The notes: generated by a model from the sequence alone, not told the origin. 64,000 nt of DNA from Natronohydrobacter thiooxidans (GCF_001884735.1 NZ_MJAP01000012.1:186001-250000), one strand, 5' to 3'. Counted from the stretch's first letter, positions 41,951 to 51,490 are shown. Program-made: numbers and translations.

Positions 41951-42626
41951 GGTCGCCCAGATCCATAAGCCCTGCGTCCCGCAACTGGCGCAGGCGGATA
42001 CGATGCGCGGCCTCGATATGGGCGCGCATCTGCGTCTCCGCCTCCACGCCATCGCGCGCGTTCAGCGCCTGAAGCAACCCCTCATGCTCTTTGGCAGCGC
42101 TCTTGCTGCGCGCCGGGTCAAAGAGCGTCGACGGCCCGAGGATCAGCAGCGTGCGCGCCATCGCGCCAATGGCGCGCTTGAGGTAGCGGTTCTTTGCGGC
42201 GTTGATCAGGGCAGCATGAAACTGGCGGTTCAGCCGTGCAGTATCAGCGGCATCAGCGCTGGCGGTCATCTCGGCGTTGATTTCGGCCAGTTCACGCAGT
42301 TCCAGATCCGAGGCTGCACGCGCCGCAAGCCGCGCAGCGGTGCCTTCCAGCACGGCGCGCATCTCGTAAAGCTCCATCACCTCGGCATAGCTCAGACGGC
42401 GCAGACTGGCGCCTTGACGCGGCAGATGCTCGACCAGACCATCCGCTTCCAGACGCCGGATCGCCTCGCGGACCGGGGTTCTGGAAAGGCCAAGCCTTGC
42501 GGCGAGTTCAACCTCCCGCAGCCGCGCGCCGGGAGGAAGCGCCCCGAGACGGATATCTTCCAGCAATCGTTCGTAGGCGCTCTGCCCTTGCGGCAGGTTG
42601 GAGGTGGCTTCGGACGAATTGCGCAT
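41922..42626 (-). CDS. GntR-family regulator, FadR/FCD subfamily
   Basis: The 234-residue protein has an N-terminal GntR winged helix (about 15-82; RLREVELAARLGLSRTPVRE, then AIRRLEADGLVEHLPRQGA) and a C-terminal FCD helical domain (about 90-220) with the metal-ligand-type Asp/His pattern (LNRQFHAALINAAKN, EHEGLLQAL, AHIEAAH). FCD regulators usually bind carboxylates. It is divergent from the AbrB-family membrane protein, with a palindromic operator in the 88-bp gap. Confidence 0.92.
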   Translation of the reverse strand: MRNSSEATSNLPQGQSAYERLLEDIRLGALPPGARLREVELAARLGLSRTPVREAIRRLEADGLVEHLPRQGASLRRLSYAEVMELYEMRAVLEGTAARLAARAASDLELRELAEINAEMTASADAADTARLNRQFHAALINAAKNRYLKRAIGAMARTLLILGPSTLFDPARSKSAAKEHEGLLQALNARDGVEAETQMRAHIEAAHRIRLRQLRDAGLMDLGDHDGGSDNAL

Positions 42627-42669
42627 ATCTGCCTCTTTCGGTGCAGGAGGTTGATTGTTATTGCATACA

Positions 42670-42691
42670 CTTGGATACAGTAGTATTCAAG
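42670..42691. promoter_or_regulatory. GntR/FCD operator in the divergent gap
   Basis: CTTGGATAC, AGTA, GTATTCAAG form a 9-bp inverted repeat with one mismatch around a 4-bp spacer. The GATAC/GTATTC core resembles FadR-subfamily sites (NGTATACN-like). It lies 24 bp before the membrane-protein ATG and 44 bp from the regulator ATG, suited to repress both. Confidence 0.65.
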
Positions 42692-42714
42692 TCCCGTCGA
42701 ACGAGAGTTACGCC

Positions 42715-43752
42715 ATGCTGACACGCGCCCGCCTGCTGACCTTTGCCATCGCCATCCTTGGGGTCGCGGTGTTCCATGCCCTTGATCTGCCGTTGCCGTT
42801 TCTGTTCGGGCCGATGTTTGCCTGTCTCGGGGCCGCGCTGGCGGGGGTCAGGATGCAAGGGGCCGGACAGATCTCGGTGGCGGCGCGCACGGTGCTGGGC
42901 GTGGCTGTCGGGGCTTCGATCACGCCTGCGATCCTTGGTCAGGTGCCGTTGATGGCGGTTACTCTGGCGATGATACCGGTCTATATCGCGATCATAGGAT
43001 TGATCGGCGTGCCCTTCTTTCAGCGCATCTGCGGGTTTGACCGGGTGACGAGCTATTACGCCGCCATGCCGGGCGGGTTTCAGGACATGGTGCTGTTTGG
43101 GCAAGAGGCCGGTGCCAATCCGCGCGCGCTGTCGCTGATCCATGCGACACGGGTTCTGGTGATCGTGACACTGGTGCCGATCCTGCTGACCGGGCCTTTC
43201 AATCTGAGCCTTGACCAGCCGATCGGTGCGCCCGCGCGCGATGTGCCAATGCTGGAAATGGTCATCATGGTGGTGGTTGCCCTGATTGGCTGGAAAGGTG
43301 GGGAGCGCATCGGGCTGTTCGGGGCGGCGATTCTGGGGCCGTTGATTCTGGCTGCGGCCCTGTCACTGGGGGATATTATTCATCACCGCCCTCCGGCCGA
43401 AGCGATCATGGCGGCGCAATTCTTCATCGGCATGGGAATCGGGATGCAGTTTCGCGGCGTCACTTTTGGCGAATTGCGCCATGATGTTGCAGCAGGCGCG
43501 GCTTTCGCGGTGATTCTGGCGATACTGGCCGGGGGATTCACCCTGCTGGCACATAAGATCGGCAATGTCCCGATGCTGGAGGCGTTCCTGTCCTTTGCCC
43601 CCGGAGGGCAGGCTGAAATGACTGTACTCGCGATTGTCGCCGGGGCGGATCTGGGCTTTATCGTCATTCACCACCTGATGCGGCTGATCGTTGTCATCAC
43701 GGGCGCCCCGATCATGGCGCGGTTGATCTGGGGGAAAGCGGATCGATCCTAG
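42715..43752 (+). CDS. AbrB-family membrane protein (AbrB duplication, putative transporter)
   Basis: The 345-residue integral membrane protein has about ten hydrophobic helices arranged as two similar halves. Each half contains the family tract: FLFGPMFACLGAALAG in the first, and GLFGAAILGPLILAAALSLGD then AMPGGFQDM versus FAPGGQAEMTV repeats. The AbrB-duplication family was misnamed 'ammonia monooxygenase'; its transport substrate is unknown. The ATG at 42715 is preferred over an upstream ATG at 42655, which lies before the operator. Likely controlled by the divergent GntR regulator. Confidence 0.85.
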   Translation: MLTRARLLTFAIAILGVAVFHALDLPLPFLFGPMFACLGAALAGVRMQGAGQISVAARTVLGVAVGASITPAILGQVPLMAVTLAMIPVYIAIIGLIGVPFFQRICGFDRVTSYYAAMPGGFQDMVLFGQEAGANPRALSLIHATRVLVIVTLVPILLTGPFNLSLDQPIGAPARDVPMLEMVIMVVVALIGWKGGERIGLFGAAILGPLILAAALSLGDIIHHRPPAEAIMAAQFFIGMGIGMQFRGVTFGELRHDVAAGAAFAVILAILAGGFTLLAHKIGNVPMLEAFLSFAPGGQAEMTVLAIVAGADLGFIVIHHLMRLIVVITGAPIMARLIWGKADRS

Positions 43753-43789
43753 AGTGCATTTTGACCAATTTGAATCGGCTGCGCCGCAG

Positions 43790-43860
43790 GCGCTGTTGAC
43801 GGGGGACGGGCCTTGCGGCCCGCGGCCTTCGGCGAGAGTATTTTCGGGCAAGATGAAGTC
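43790..43860. repeat. Candidate dispersed Rhodobacterales intergenic repeat with GC-rich hairpin
   Basis: A 6-bp stem with a tetraloop (CGGGCC-TTGC-GGCCCG, 43807-43822) is followed by GCCTTCGGCGAGAGTATTTT and CGGGCAAGATGAAG. Sequences of this form (GC-rich hairpin, GAGAGTATTTT, AAGATGAAG) recur between genes in many Rhodobacterales, as I remember them. It also sits where a terminator for the membrane-protein gene would be. It occurs only once in this window. Confidence 0.4.
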
Positions 43861-43937
43861 AGGGGGGCGTGACAGTGGGCTGTAGCGCAAGCTGATCAGG
43901 AACAGTGCTAGTCACGCCGACCCGCTGCGCGCACCTG

Positions 43938-45153
43938 TCAGACGACGCGGCGATTTCGGATGGGGCAGGATTCCGGTAAGGTCCAGGACAACCCGCTGAT
44001 ACCCGCCACCGGGATGCGAAATATCGGGGCGATGGCCAGACAGGGGCAGTCGATCGTGGCGCGGATGACAAGTATGGCGCTCTCTCCGGCGCCGATGACG
44101 CCATCTTCGATTCGCAGCTTGCAATCTGAACCGGGGCAGCCGGGCGTGGTCAGCGCAGTATCCTCGCCCCGGTTCTCACCCAGTTCGCCCGCTTGGAGGA
44201 TCAGCGGTGGGGGCAATTCATCAACCAGCGTGACATTCTGGGCCGCAATCGGGCCCGTGTTCTCCAGGCTGATCATGTACTGGATGCAGGCACCGGGAAT
44301 GGCAGCAGGAAGGGCCGGTTCTTCGGGCGGGCTGGCATTGAGATCATCGCAACCGGCGCCATCCTCGGAGAATATCAGGACAGACTTGCTGGCCGCCAGA
44401 ACCGCAATTCCTTGCAAGGTGATGGTGGCGGTATCGACATCGCTCAGTCATCTGCTGATTGATCGAAATACCGCCTGGGTTCAGATTGGTGTTGAAATCG
44501 CCGATCAGGAATTCCGCGCCTTCCTTGCGCAGCCGCAGATAGAGCGGAAAGCGGCTTTGCGCGGCATTGCCGTGCGTGGAGCGGTCGCCATAGACGATGT
44601 AATCAGCATCCGGGTCGATACCGTAGAAAGCATCGCGCTCCTGCGCGCTGTCATATCGCAGCGTCAGCAACCATTCGCCGCGGATCTCCCCTTCGGCAAA
44701 CCGGGCCACGCGGCCCGAGAGCGCATTGCCGATCTCGCCCTCGCAGCGCATATGCTCGCACACATGTTTATGCGCGAGCATGCGCTCGGCCAGACCGACC
44801 AGCACCCGGGGACGATTGGCGACCGAGATCGGCACGCGCAGGCTGAGATCGCGCCCGGTGGCGGGGATCGAGAGGCGCGCGGTGCCCCCTTCCAGCATGG
44901 GCGCCAGCGTGACCATGATGAGTCCGCCCTGCTGCACGCTTACCGTAACGCGACTTTGCGGCGCGCGCGCAGAGGCGGGTTGCGATCGCCGCACAGGCCC
45001 CGTGGGCGCGAAGCCGAAAGGCTGCTCTATCGTCACGGTGACCTGGGTGCCGGGGCGGGTCGGGATGCCCGAAGGATTGGTCAGGCGCATCGTGATCTGC
45101 GGCTGGCTGCGCGCGACCCTATGATGATCAGGCATGGCAACACCTTGGATCAA
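43938..45153 (-). pseudogene. Degraded DUF11-type cell-surface/outer-membrane protein gene
   Basis: Two pieces in different frames appear to come from one large surface-protein family. 45153-44450 reads LTNPSGIPTRPGTQVTVTIE and later DADYIVYGDRSTHGNAAQSR then FLIGDFNTNL, typical of the barrel-like part of DUF11 surface proteins. The frame fails near 44440. From about 44447 to 43938 another frame reads VDTATITLQGIAVLAASKSV, then IPGACIQYMISLENTGPIAA, a DUF11 repeat. No signal peptide is present upstream, though a short in-frame piece (TIRVNSFDRLDRQRAFGPG) at about 45180-45290 may be another fragment. It is probably a deletion-generated remnant. Confidence 0.6.
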
Positions 45154-45456
45154 AGCTCATCCGCATATGGACCTAATCGCGGGATCAATGCCTTGACCTC
45201 GATCACGCAGCCCGGGCCGAAGGCGCGCTGCCTGTCCAATCTGTCGAAAGAGTTGACACGGATGGTCCCGTTCTGACGCGGGGCCGCAAGTATCTCGGGA
45301 AAGGCGCGATGCGCAAAGATGGGCTTGCGGTGAGTTAGGTGATAACATAACAACAGCCGAACCCACCCGGTGTCAGGGTCGCAGCAGGTCTGTTCCGGCC
45401 ATGCTGCCCCAGCCGCCGTGGTGCTTAACCTACACAAGCGCGAAAGACGTTCTTCC

Positions 45457-46962
45457 ATGCTGATCCCCGTTCGTTCCCTTGCCGGGGCCCTTGTCGGCCT
45501 GTGCCTCGCCCTGCCCGCTTTTGCCGAGTCCGCGATCAATGTGGCGGCCCCTTTCGAGATCCAGTCCGCCGAGCCCTCGACCACCGGCCATATCTTCACC
45601 CGCATGGGCATTGCCGAGACGCTGGTGGATGCCGATCCGCAGGGCCGTCTGCTGCCGGGGCTGGCGACGGAATGGGCGGTGTCTGATGATGGGCTGACCT
45701 GGCACTTTATCCTGCGCGAGGCGGTTTCGTTCCACGATGGCAGCGCCATGACACCCGAGGCGGTGGTGAATGCACTGGAGATCGCGCGCGCCAAGCCCGG
45801 CCCTCTGGCGGGATTGCCCATTGTCGCGATCACACCCGAGGCGGGCGCCGTGGTCATCACCCTGACCGAGCCGCGCGCGGCACTTCCGGCCTATCTCGCC
45901 GAATCCCGCAGCCAGATCCTCGCCCCTGCGGCCTATGGCGCGGATGGGCAGGGGCTGGCCGTGATCGGCACCGGCCCCTACCGCGTGACCGCGCTGACCC
46001 CGCCCCTGTCGATGCGCGCCACCGAATTTGCCGACTATTGGGGCGACGCGCCGCATGTTCCCGATGTCACCTATACCGCCGTCAGCCGCGCCGAGACGCG
46101 GGCCCTGATGGCGGAATCGGGGGATGCGGATTTCGTCTTCAACCTTGACCCGGCCACGGTCACGCGCCTGTCGCGCTCAGACGCCCTGCAGGTGCATTCG
46201 GTCGCCATCCCGCGCGTGCTGCTGTTGAAGGTGAACGCCGCCCATCCCTTTCTGGAGGATGCCGATGCCCGCCGCGCGCTGAGCCTTGCCATCGACCGGG
46301 CTGGGCTGGCGCAGGCGGTGCTGCGCTACCCCGAGGGGGCGGACCAGTTGTTTCCGCCTGCCATCGGTGCCTGGCACAACCGCGCGCTGGAGCCGCTGGC
46401 CCATGACCCCGAAGCCGCGCGGGTGATGCTGGAGAACCTTGGCTGGGCGGCCGGATCGGACGGCATCCTGACCCGTGACGGGCAGCGTTTCGCGCTGAGC
46501 CTGACCACTTATCCTGACCGGCCCGAACTGCCGTTGGTCGCCGCCGTTCTGGAACAGCAGTTCCGCGCGGTCGGGATTGAACTTGCGATCAATTCGACCA
46601 ATTCCTCGGAAATCCCGGCCGGGCATCAGGCCGGCACGCTGGAACTTGGCCTGATCGCCCGCAATCTGGCGCTGATCCCCGATCCCATTGGCACTGTCCT
46701 GTCGGATTACGCGCCTGGCGGTGACTGGGGCGCCATGGGCTGGCAGAATGCCGAGATCGTCGCGCTTGCCCAATCCCTTGCGCGCGGCGAGGGTGATGAC
46801 AAGGACCGCGCGCGGATCAGCGCCATCTTGCAAGACGAACTGCCGGTGATCCCGATTGCCTGGTATCAGCAGACGCTCGCGGTGCGCGCGGGGCTTGAAG
46901 GCGCGGTGATCGACCCGTGGGAGCGCAATTTCGGTCTGGCCGGGTTGCGGTTCGCCGAATGA
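45457..46962 (+). CDS. Peptide/nickel-type ABC transporter substrate-binding protein
   Basis: The 501-residue SBP family 5 protein has a signal peptide (LAGALVGLCLALPAFA, cleavage at about 23) and the family tracts LATEWAVSDDGLTWHFILRE, VSFHDGSAMTPEAVVNALE and PVIPIAWYQQTLAVR at the end. Such proteins bind peptides, nickel chelates or opines. The ATG at 45457 is chosen as it directly precedes the signal peptide. Its TGA overlaps the first permease ATG. Confidence 0.9.
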   Translation: MLIPVRSLAGALVGLCLALPAFAESAINVAAPFEIQSAEPSTTGHIFTRMGIAETLVDADPQGRLLPGLATEWAVSDDGLTWHFILREAVSFHDGSAMTPEAVVNALEIARAKPGPLAGLPIVAITPEAGAVVITLTEPRAALPAYLAESRSQILAPAAYGADGQGLAVIGTGPYRVTALTPPLSMRATEFADYWGDAPHVPDVTYTAVSRAETRALMAESGDADFVFNLDPATVTRLSRSDALQVHSVAIPRVLLLKVNAAHPFLEDADARRALSLAIDRAGLAQAVLRYPEGADQLFPPAIGAWHNRALEPLAHDPEAARVMLENLGWAAGSDGILTRDGQRFALSLTTYPDRPELPLVAAVLEQQFRAVGIELAINSTNSSEIPAGHQAGTLELGLIARNLALIPDPIGTVLSDYAPGGDWGAMGWQNAEIVALAQSLARGEGDDKDRARISAILQDELPVIPIAWYQQTLAVRAGLEGAVIDPWERNFGLAGLRFAE

Positions 46963-47888
46963 ACATCCTGCTTTCGCGCCTGGTGCAGGCAGCAACAGTG
47001 GCCGTTCTTGTGGGGGCGGCCACCTTCGCGATGATGCGCAATCTGCCGGGCGACGCCGCATGGCGCATCGCGGCGGGGCGTTATGGTTATGACAATGTGA
47101 ACGCTGCAGCGGCCGAGGCGGTGCGGTCCGAGCTTGGCCTTGGCGGGCACTGGTTCCCGGCCTTCCTGCAATGGATGGGCAATCTGTTCCGGCTGGATTT
47201 CGGGGTGTCGCTGGTCTCGGGCCAGCCGGTGATCCATGAGATCGCGCATCAGTTGGGCGCCTCGCTCTGGCTGGCGCTGGCGGCGGTGGGGCTGTCGCTG
47301 CTGATCGGCCCGCCTCTGGGCATCATTGCCGGGCTCAGGCCGGGGGGGCTGTTCGACCGGGCGCTTCTGGTGGTTTCGACCGCACTCAAGGCGGTGCCGC
47401 AATTCCTGATGGCGCTGATCCTGATCCTGCTTCTGTCGGTGCAACTGGGCTGGCTGCCCGCCGCTGGCTATGGCCAGCCGCGCCATTTCATCCTGCCTGC
47501 ACTGGCGCTGGCGCTGGGACTGGCCGCGGTCAACGCCCGCATTACCCGCGACGCCATGGCCAGCGTCGCCGCCCAGCCCTTTTACGCCTTTGCCCAGTGG
47601 AAGGGCCTGAGCCGCACGCAGGTTCTGTGGCGGCACGGGCTGCGTAATGTCTCGGTGCCGCTGCTGACCTATCTGGGGTTGCAATTCGTGCTGCTGGTCG
47701 AGGGGGTGGTGGTGATCGAATCCATCGTCGGCTGGCCGGGGATCGGGCATGCGCTGGTCCATGCGGTCTTTGCCCGCGATGTGCCGATGGTGCAGGGGAC
47801 GGCGCTGCTGCTGGGGCTGGGCTTCGTTCTGGTCAACGCGCTGATCGACCTGCTGGCCGCCCGTATTGACCCGAGGGGGGTGCAATGA
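46959..47888 (+). CDS. Peptide/nickel-type ABC transporter permease (DppB/NikB-like)
   Basis: The 309-residue membrane protein has the N-terminal helix and long periplasmic segment of the DppB type (TVAVLVGAATFAMMRNLPGD) and an EAA-type loop (KGLSRTQVLWRHGLRNVSVP) followed by VVVIESIVGWPGIGHALVHA. The ATG overlaps the binding-protein stop (ATGA). It pairs with the next gene. Confidence 0.92.
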   Translation: MNILLSRLVQAATVAVLVGAATFAMMRNLPGDAAWRIAAGRYGYDNVNAAAAEAVRSELGLGGHWFPAFLQWMGNLFRLDFGVSLVSGQPVIHEIAHQLGASLWLALAAVGLSLLIGPPLGIIAGLRPGGLFDRALLVVSTALKAVPQFLMALILILLLSVQLGWLPAAGYGQPRHFILPALALALGLAAVNARITRDAMASVAAQPFYAFAQWKGLSRTQVLWRHGLRNVSVPLLTYLGLQFVLLVEGVVVIESIVGWPGIGHALVHAVFARDVPMVQGTALLLGLGFVLVNALIDLLAARIDPRGVQ

Positions 47889-48691
47889 GAACCGCCATAT
47901 TGTCGCGCCCCCAGCCCATGGGCCGGATCATCGGGGCTGCCATTCTGGCCGTGATCGCCGGTTTCGCCCTGCTGGGGCCGGTTCTGGTGCCCGGCGACCC
48001 CTTCGCGCAATCGCTGATGAAGTCCCTTGCGGGACCGGACGCCGCCGCTCCCTTCGGCCATGACCATCTGGGCCGCTCGCTGTTCCACCGGCTGGCCTAT
48101 GCGTTGCGTCTCTCGCCCCTGATCGCGCTGGCGGCTGTCGCCACGGCGGCCTCGGCGGGGTTGGTGCTGGGTATGCTGGCCGCGCTCAGGGGCGGCTGGA
48201 CCGAGCGGGTGCTGGTGATCCTGGCCGATGCGCTGCTGGCATTGCCGGGGCTGCTCATGGTGCTGATCGTTCTGGCGATCATGCCCGGCACCGCCACCGG
48301 CTTCTGGGCCGGCCTGTCGCTGGTCCTGTGGGTCGAGTTCTTCCGCTTGACCCGCGCCACCGCGCGCGCCACGCTGGCCTCGCCCGCCGTTCAGGCAGCA
48401 AAGTTGCTGGGCTTCGGCTGGTCCTATATCTTCCGCACGCATCTGTGGCCCGAGATCGCGCCGCTGATGCTGACTGCCGCCGCCTTTGGCACTGCGACCG
48501 CGATCATGGCGATCGCCGCGCTGGGTTTCGTGAGCGTCGGTATGCGCGCGCCCACACCGGAACTGGGGCTGATGATGGTCGAGCTGCTGCCTTATTGGCG
48601 CGAGGCGCCGATGGCGCTGCTGACCCCGGTGATCGCCACTTTCGCCCTGCTTCTGGGCCTCACGCTTCTGGCCGGAGGGCACAAGCCATGA
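47885..48691 (+). CDS. Peptide/nickel-type ABC transporter permease (DppC/NikC-like)
   Basis: The 268-residue permease keeps the DppC-type start (ILAVIAGFALLGPVLVPGDP), the FGHDHLGRSLFHRLAYALRL motif and the coupling loop AKLLGFGWSYIFRTHLWPEI. It overlaps both neighbours by 4 bp, so all four importer genes are translationally coupled. Confidence 0.92.
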   Translation: MRTAILSRPQPMGRIIGAAILAVIAGFALLGPVLVPGDPFAQSLMKSLAGPDAAAPFGHDHLGRSLFHRLAYALRLSPLIALAAVATAASAGLVLGMLAALRGGWTERVLVILADALLALPGLLMVLIVLAIMPGTATGFWAGLSLVLWVEFFRLTRATARATLASPAVQAAKLLGFGWSYIFRTHLWPEIAPLMLTAAAFGTATAIMAIAALGFVSVGMRAPTPELGLMMVELLPYWREAPMALLTPVIATFALLLGLTLLAGGHKP

Positions 48692-50130
48692 CGCTTCTTT
48701 CCGCAACCGAGATCGCGGTCCATGCCGGGGCGCAGCGGCTGGTCGATCCGGTCTCGCTGGCGCTGAACCCCGGCGAGCCGCTGGTGATCCTGGGCGAGAC
48801 CGGATCGGGCAAGAGCCTGCTTGCGCAGGCGATCATGGGCACCTTGCCCGAATCCCTGCGCGCCACGGGTCAGGTCCGTATTGGCAAGCACGAGTTGCGG
48901 GCCGGGGACAGGGCCGCCTTTCGCGGGCTATGGGGGCGGCAAATCGCCGTGCTGCCGCAAGAGCCTTGGCTGTCGCTTGATCCCCTGATGCGCGCCGCCC
49001 CGCAGGTGACCGAGGCGCATCGGCTGGTCGCCGGACGGCCCGCCCCCGAAGCCCGCTTGCAGGCCGGGGCCGATCTGGCGGCGCTGGGGCTGGAAGGGGC
49101 CGCAGCGCGCTATCCGCATCAGCTTTCTGGCGGCATGGCGCAACGCGTGGCAATCGCAGCAGCGCGGGCGGGTGGTGCGCCCATCGTCGTCGCCGATGAG
49201 CCAACGAAGGGGCTGGATGCCACGCGACGCGATGATGTCGCGGCGCTGCTGCTGGGCGCGCTGGCCTCGGGCGGCGGGCTGATGGTCATCACTCATGACC
49301 TTGCACTGGCGCGCAGGATCGGCGGGCGGGTGATCGTGTTGCGCGACGGCGCGGTGGTGGAATCCGGCGCCACGGCCGAGGTTTTCGCCCGGCCGACAGC
49401 CGCCTACACGCGCGATCTGATCGCCGCTGATCCTGAAAACTGGCCTGCGCGCGCGCCGCAACCCGACACGACGAAAGCCGTGCTGCAGGTCGAGGATCTG
49501 GCAGTATCGCGCGGTGGGCATGTTCTGGTCGAGGGTCTGTCACTGACCCTGGGCGCCGGGCGCATTCTGGGGATCACCGGTCCTTCGGGCTGCGGCAAGT
49601 CAAGTTTGGGCGACGCGCTGCTGGGTCTTGTGCCGCCCGCGCAGGGGCAGGTGCACAGGGCTGCAGGGCTGGCGCCGACGGCATTTCAGAAACTATATCA
49701 GGATCCCGTCGCCGCCTTCCCTCGAACCCGGACGCTGGGTCAGACCCTGCGCGACGTGGCGCGGCTGCACCGGGCGCCATGGGACCGGATCGACACGCTT
49801 CTGGCGCGGCTGCGGCTGGATCCGGTGCTGCTGACCCGCCGCCCCGGCGCGGTTTCGGGCGGCGAGTTGCAGCGGCTCGCGCTTCTGCGCGCCATGCTCG
49901 CCCGCCCCCGCTTCCTGTTCGCCGATGAGCCCACGTCCCGCCTTGACCCGATCACCCAGCGCGAGGTGATCGGGCTTCTGTCCGATCTGACCCGGACGGA
50001 CGGGCTAGCCATTGCGCTGGTCAGCCATGACCCTGTGCTTATTGCCAGAACCGCCGATGACAGGCGCAGCTTGCCGATGGCGCACCCCGCTGCGGTGCCA
50101 CTGGCCGAGGTTCAGCCCGTGCCAGCCTAG
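48688..50130 (+). CDS. Fused double ATP-binding protein of the peptide/nickel-type importer
   Basis: The 480-residue protein carries two ABC ATPase domains in one chain, equivalent to DppD plus DppF. Domain one (about 1-240) has GETGSGKSLL, LSGGMAQRVAIAAARA and VVADEPTKGLD. Domain two (about 265-470) has GPSGCGKSSLGDALLG, VSGGELQRLALLRAML and FLFADEPTSRLD. It is shorter than usual fusions (about 530-550), because the oligopeptide C-terminal extensions, including the cysteine-rich segment, are missing. The ATG at 48688 overlaps the preceding stop. Confidence 0.92.
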   Translation: MTLLSATEIAVHAGAQRLVDPVSLALNPGEPLVILGETGSGKSLLAQAIMGTLPESLRATGQVRIGKHELRAGDRAAFRGLWGRQIAVLPQEPWLSLDPLMRAAPQVTEAHRLVAGRPAPEARLQAGADLAALGLEGAAARYPHQLSGGMAQRVAIAAARAGGAPIVVADEPTKGLDATRRDDVAALLLGALASGGGLMVITHDLALARRIGGRVIVLRDGAVVESGATAEVFARPTAAYTRDLIAADPENWPARAPQPDTTKAVLQVEDLAVSRGGHVLVEGLSLTLGAGRILGITGPSGCGKSSLGDALLGLVPPAQGQVHRAAGLAPTAFQKLYQDPVAAFPRTRTLGQTLRDVARLHRAPWDRIDTLLARLRLDPVLLTRRPGAVSGGELQRLALLRAMLARPRFLFADEPTSRLDPITQREVIGLLSDLTRTDGLAIALVSHDPVLIARTADDRRSLPMAHPAAVPLAEVQPVPA

Positions 50131-50455
50131 TTGTTTCGGCCAAAGACCTGCCCGAACGCGTTCTGATATCTGCTGCGGATTGCGGCCGTGAAACGCGTTC
50201 GTGGAGTCCCATTCTGGCGCCACGCAACAGCAGACGATCATAGGGCCGGGCAAGCAATGCCCGGCGCGACCCGCAGGTTCGGGGCGACGAGTCGCGCCTG
50301 CGGACAGCGCATGGCGGCAGTTGAAGCAGTACAGACCAGATAGCTGACATGCCGCCGAAAGCGCTTGCTTCCACCCGCCGCGACAATCCGGTTGACTTCG
50401 GTGTGAAGCTCCGGCAATGGAACCTGATAGTTTTTGTCGGAAAACGGAAAGAATC
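50131..50455. other. Structured intergenic region before the FecBCD-type operon
   Basis: No gene is seen in these 325 bp. Two adjacent inverted repeats stand out: GCCGGGC-N7-GCCCGGC (50245-50265), and a nested stem with CCGCAGG (50271-50277) pairing CCTGCGG (50297-50303) around GCGAC-GA-GTCGC. They could be a terminator for the upstream importer or a structured leader of the metal-uptake operon. I do not find a cobalamin-riboswitch B12 box or a uridine run. Confidence 0.45.
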
Positions 50456-51490
50456 ATGAAGACCCAGTTTCTTGCGGTGCTTGGCGGTGCTGTTGTTGCC
50501 TTGTCCGGCAACGCAATGCAGGCCGAGCCGACCGTCTATCCCCTGACCATCGAGAATTGCGGCGAGACGGTCGTCTTTGAGCGCGCGCCGCAGAACGCCG
50601 CCGCGCTGGGTCAGAACAGCGCCGAGATCATGTTGCTGCTGGGGCTTGAGGATCGCATGGGCGCCAGCGCCTTCTGGCCCAACTCGGTTCTGCCCGAACT
50701 GGCCGAAGCCAGTGCCCGGGTCCGGTTGCTCTCCGTCGAGTTCCCCACGCTGGAATCGGTCCTGTCGGTGCAGCCGGACTTCGTGGCGGCGATGCTGGTC
50801 ACGCTCTTGGGCCCCGACAGCCGCGTGGCCAAGCGCGAGGATTTCCACGCGCTGGGGATTCCGACCTATCTGTCGCCCAGTGCCTGCACGACGACGGCCG
50901 ATACCGGGAATGTCAGTAGCAGCGCCGCAAACAGTGTCTACGGGCTGCGCGAAAACCTGTGGTCGATGGACCTGCTCTATCAGGAAATCGACGACCTGGC
51001 GCGCATCTTCGACGTGGCTGATCGCGGCGAGGCGCTGATCGCCGAACTGCAGGCACGCGAGGCGGCGCTTCGGGCGGAGTTCGAAACCCGCGAAGACCTG
51101 ACTTTCCTCTTCTGGTTCTCCAGCCCCTCGCCTTCGGATGACGCCTATCTGGCCGGTGGCAACGGACCCTCGGGCTATATCGCCGACCTTCTTGGCGGCT
51201 CGAACGCGGTCAAGACCGAAGCGGAATGGCCCGCACTGGGCTGGGAGGGCATCATGGCCGCCGATCCCACCGTGATGGTGGTGGCGCAGGTGGATCGCGA
51301 CCGCTGGGCGCTGGACAATGCCGAAACCAAGATCGAATTCCTGACCACCGACCCCACCGTCAGCCAGATGGAGGCCGTTCAGGCCGGGCGGATCGTGGCG
51401 ATGAGCGGGGCCGCGATGAACCCCAGCATTCGCACCATTTACGGCGCCGAAGAACTGGCCGCGCAGCTCAGGAGCATCGAGCTGCCGTGA
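50456..51490 (+). CDS. FecB/BtuF-type ABC transporter substrate-binding protein
   Basis: The 344-residue protein has a signal peptide (KTQFLAVLGGAVVALSGNAM, cleavage about residue 24) and the class III binding fold: TIENCGETVVFERAPQNAAA, then a long helix linker and NGPSGYIADLLGGSNAV. It binds an iron-siderophore, haem or cobalamin-type ligand; the sequence does not decide which. GGAAAGAATC precedes the ATG. The permease GTG overlaps its stop. Confidence 0.9.
   Translation: MKTQFLAVLGGAVVALSGNAMQAEPTVYPLTIENCGETVVFERAPQNAAALGQNSAEIMLLLGLEDRMGASAFWPNSVLPELAEASARVRLLSVEFPTLESVLSVQPDFVAAMLVTLLGPDSRVAKREDFHALGIPTYLSPSACTTTADTGNVSSSAANSVYGLRENLWSMDLLYQEIDDLARIFDVADRGEALIAELQAREAALRAEFETREDLTFLFWFSSPSPSDDAYLAGGNGPSGYIADLLGGSNAVKTEAEWPALGWEGIMAADPTVMVVAQVDRDRWALDNAETKIEFLTTDPTVSQMEAVQAGRIVAMSGAAMNPSIRTIYGAEELAAQLRSIELP

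Noticed and set aside
45290..45456. Zur- or NikR-type operator before the peptide/nickel importer (GATAACATAACAAC near 45341)
   Set aside because: The sequence is not palindromic enough to match either consensus.
50131..50455. Cobalamin riboswitch before the FecBCD-type importer
   Set aside because: The region is structured, but the conserved B12-box (GCCACTG-like) is not present.
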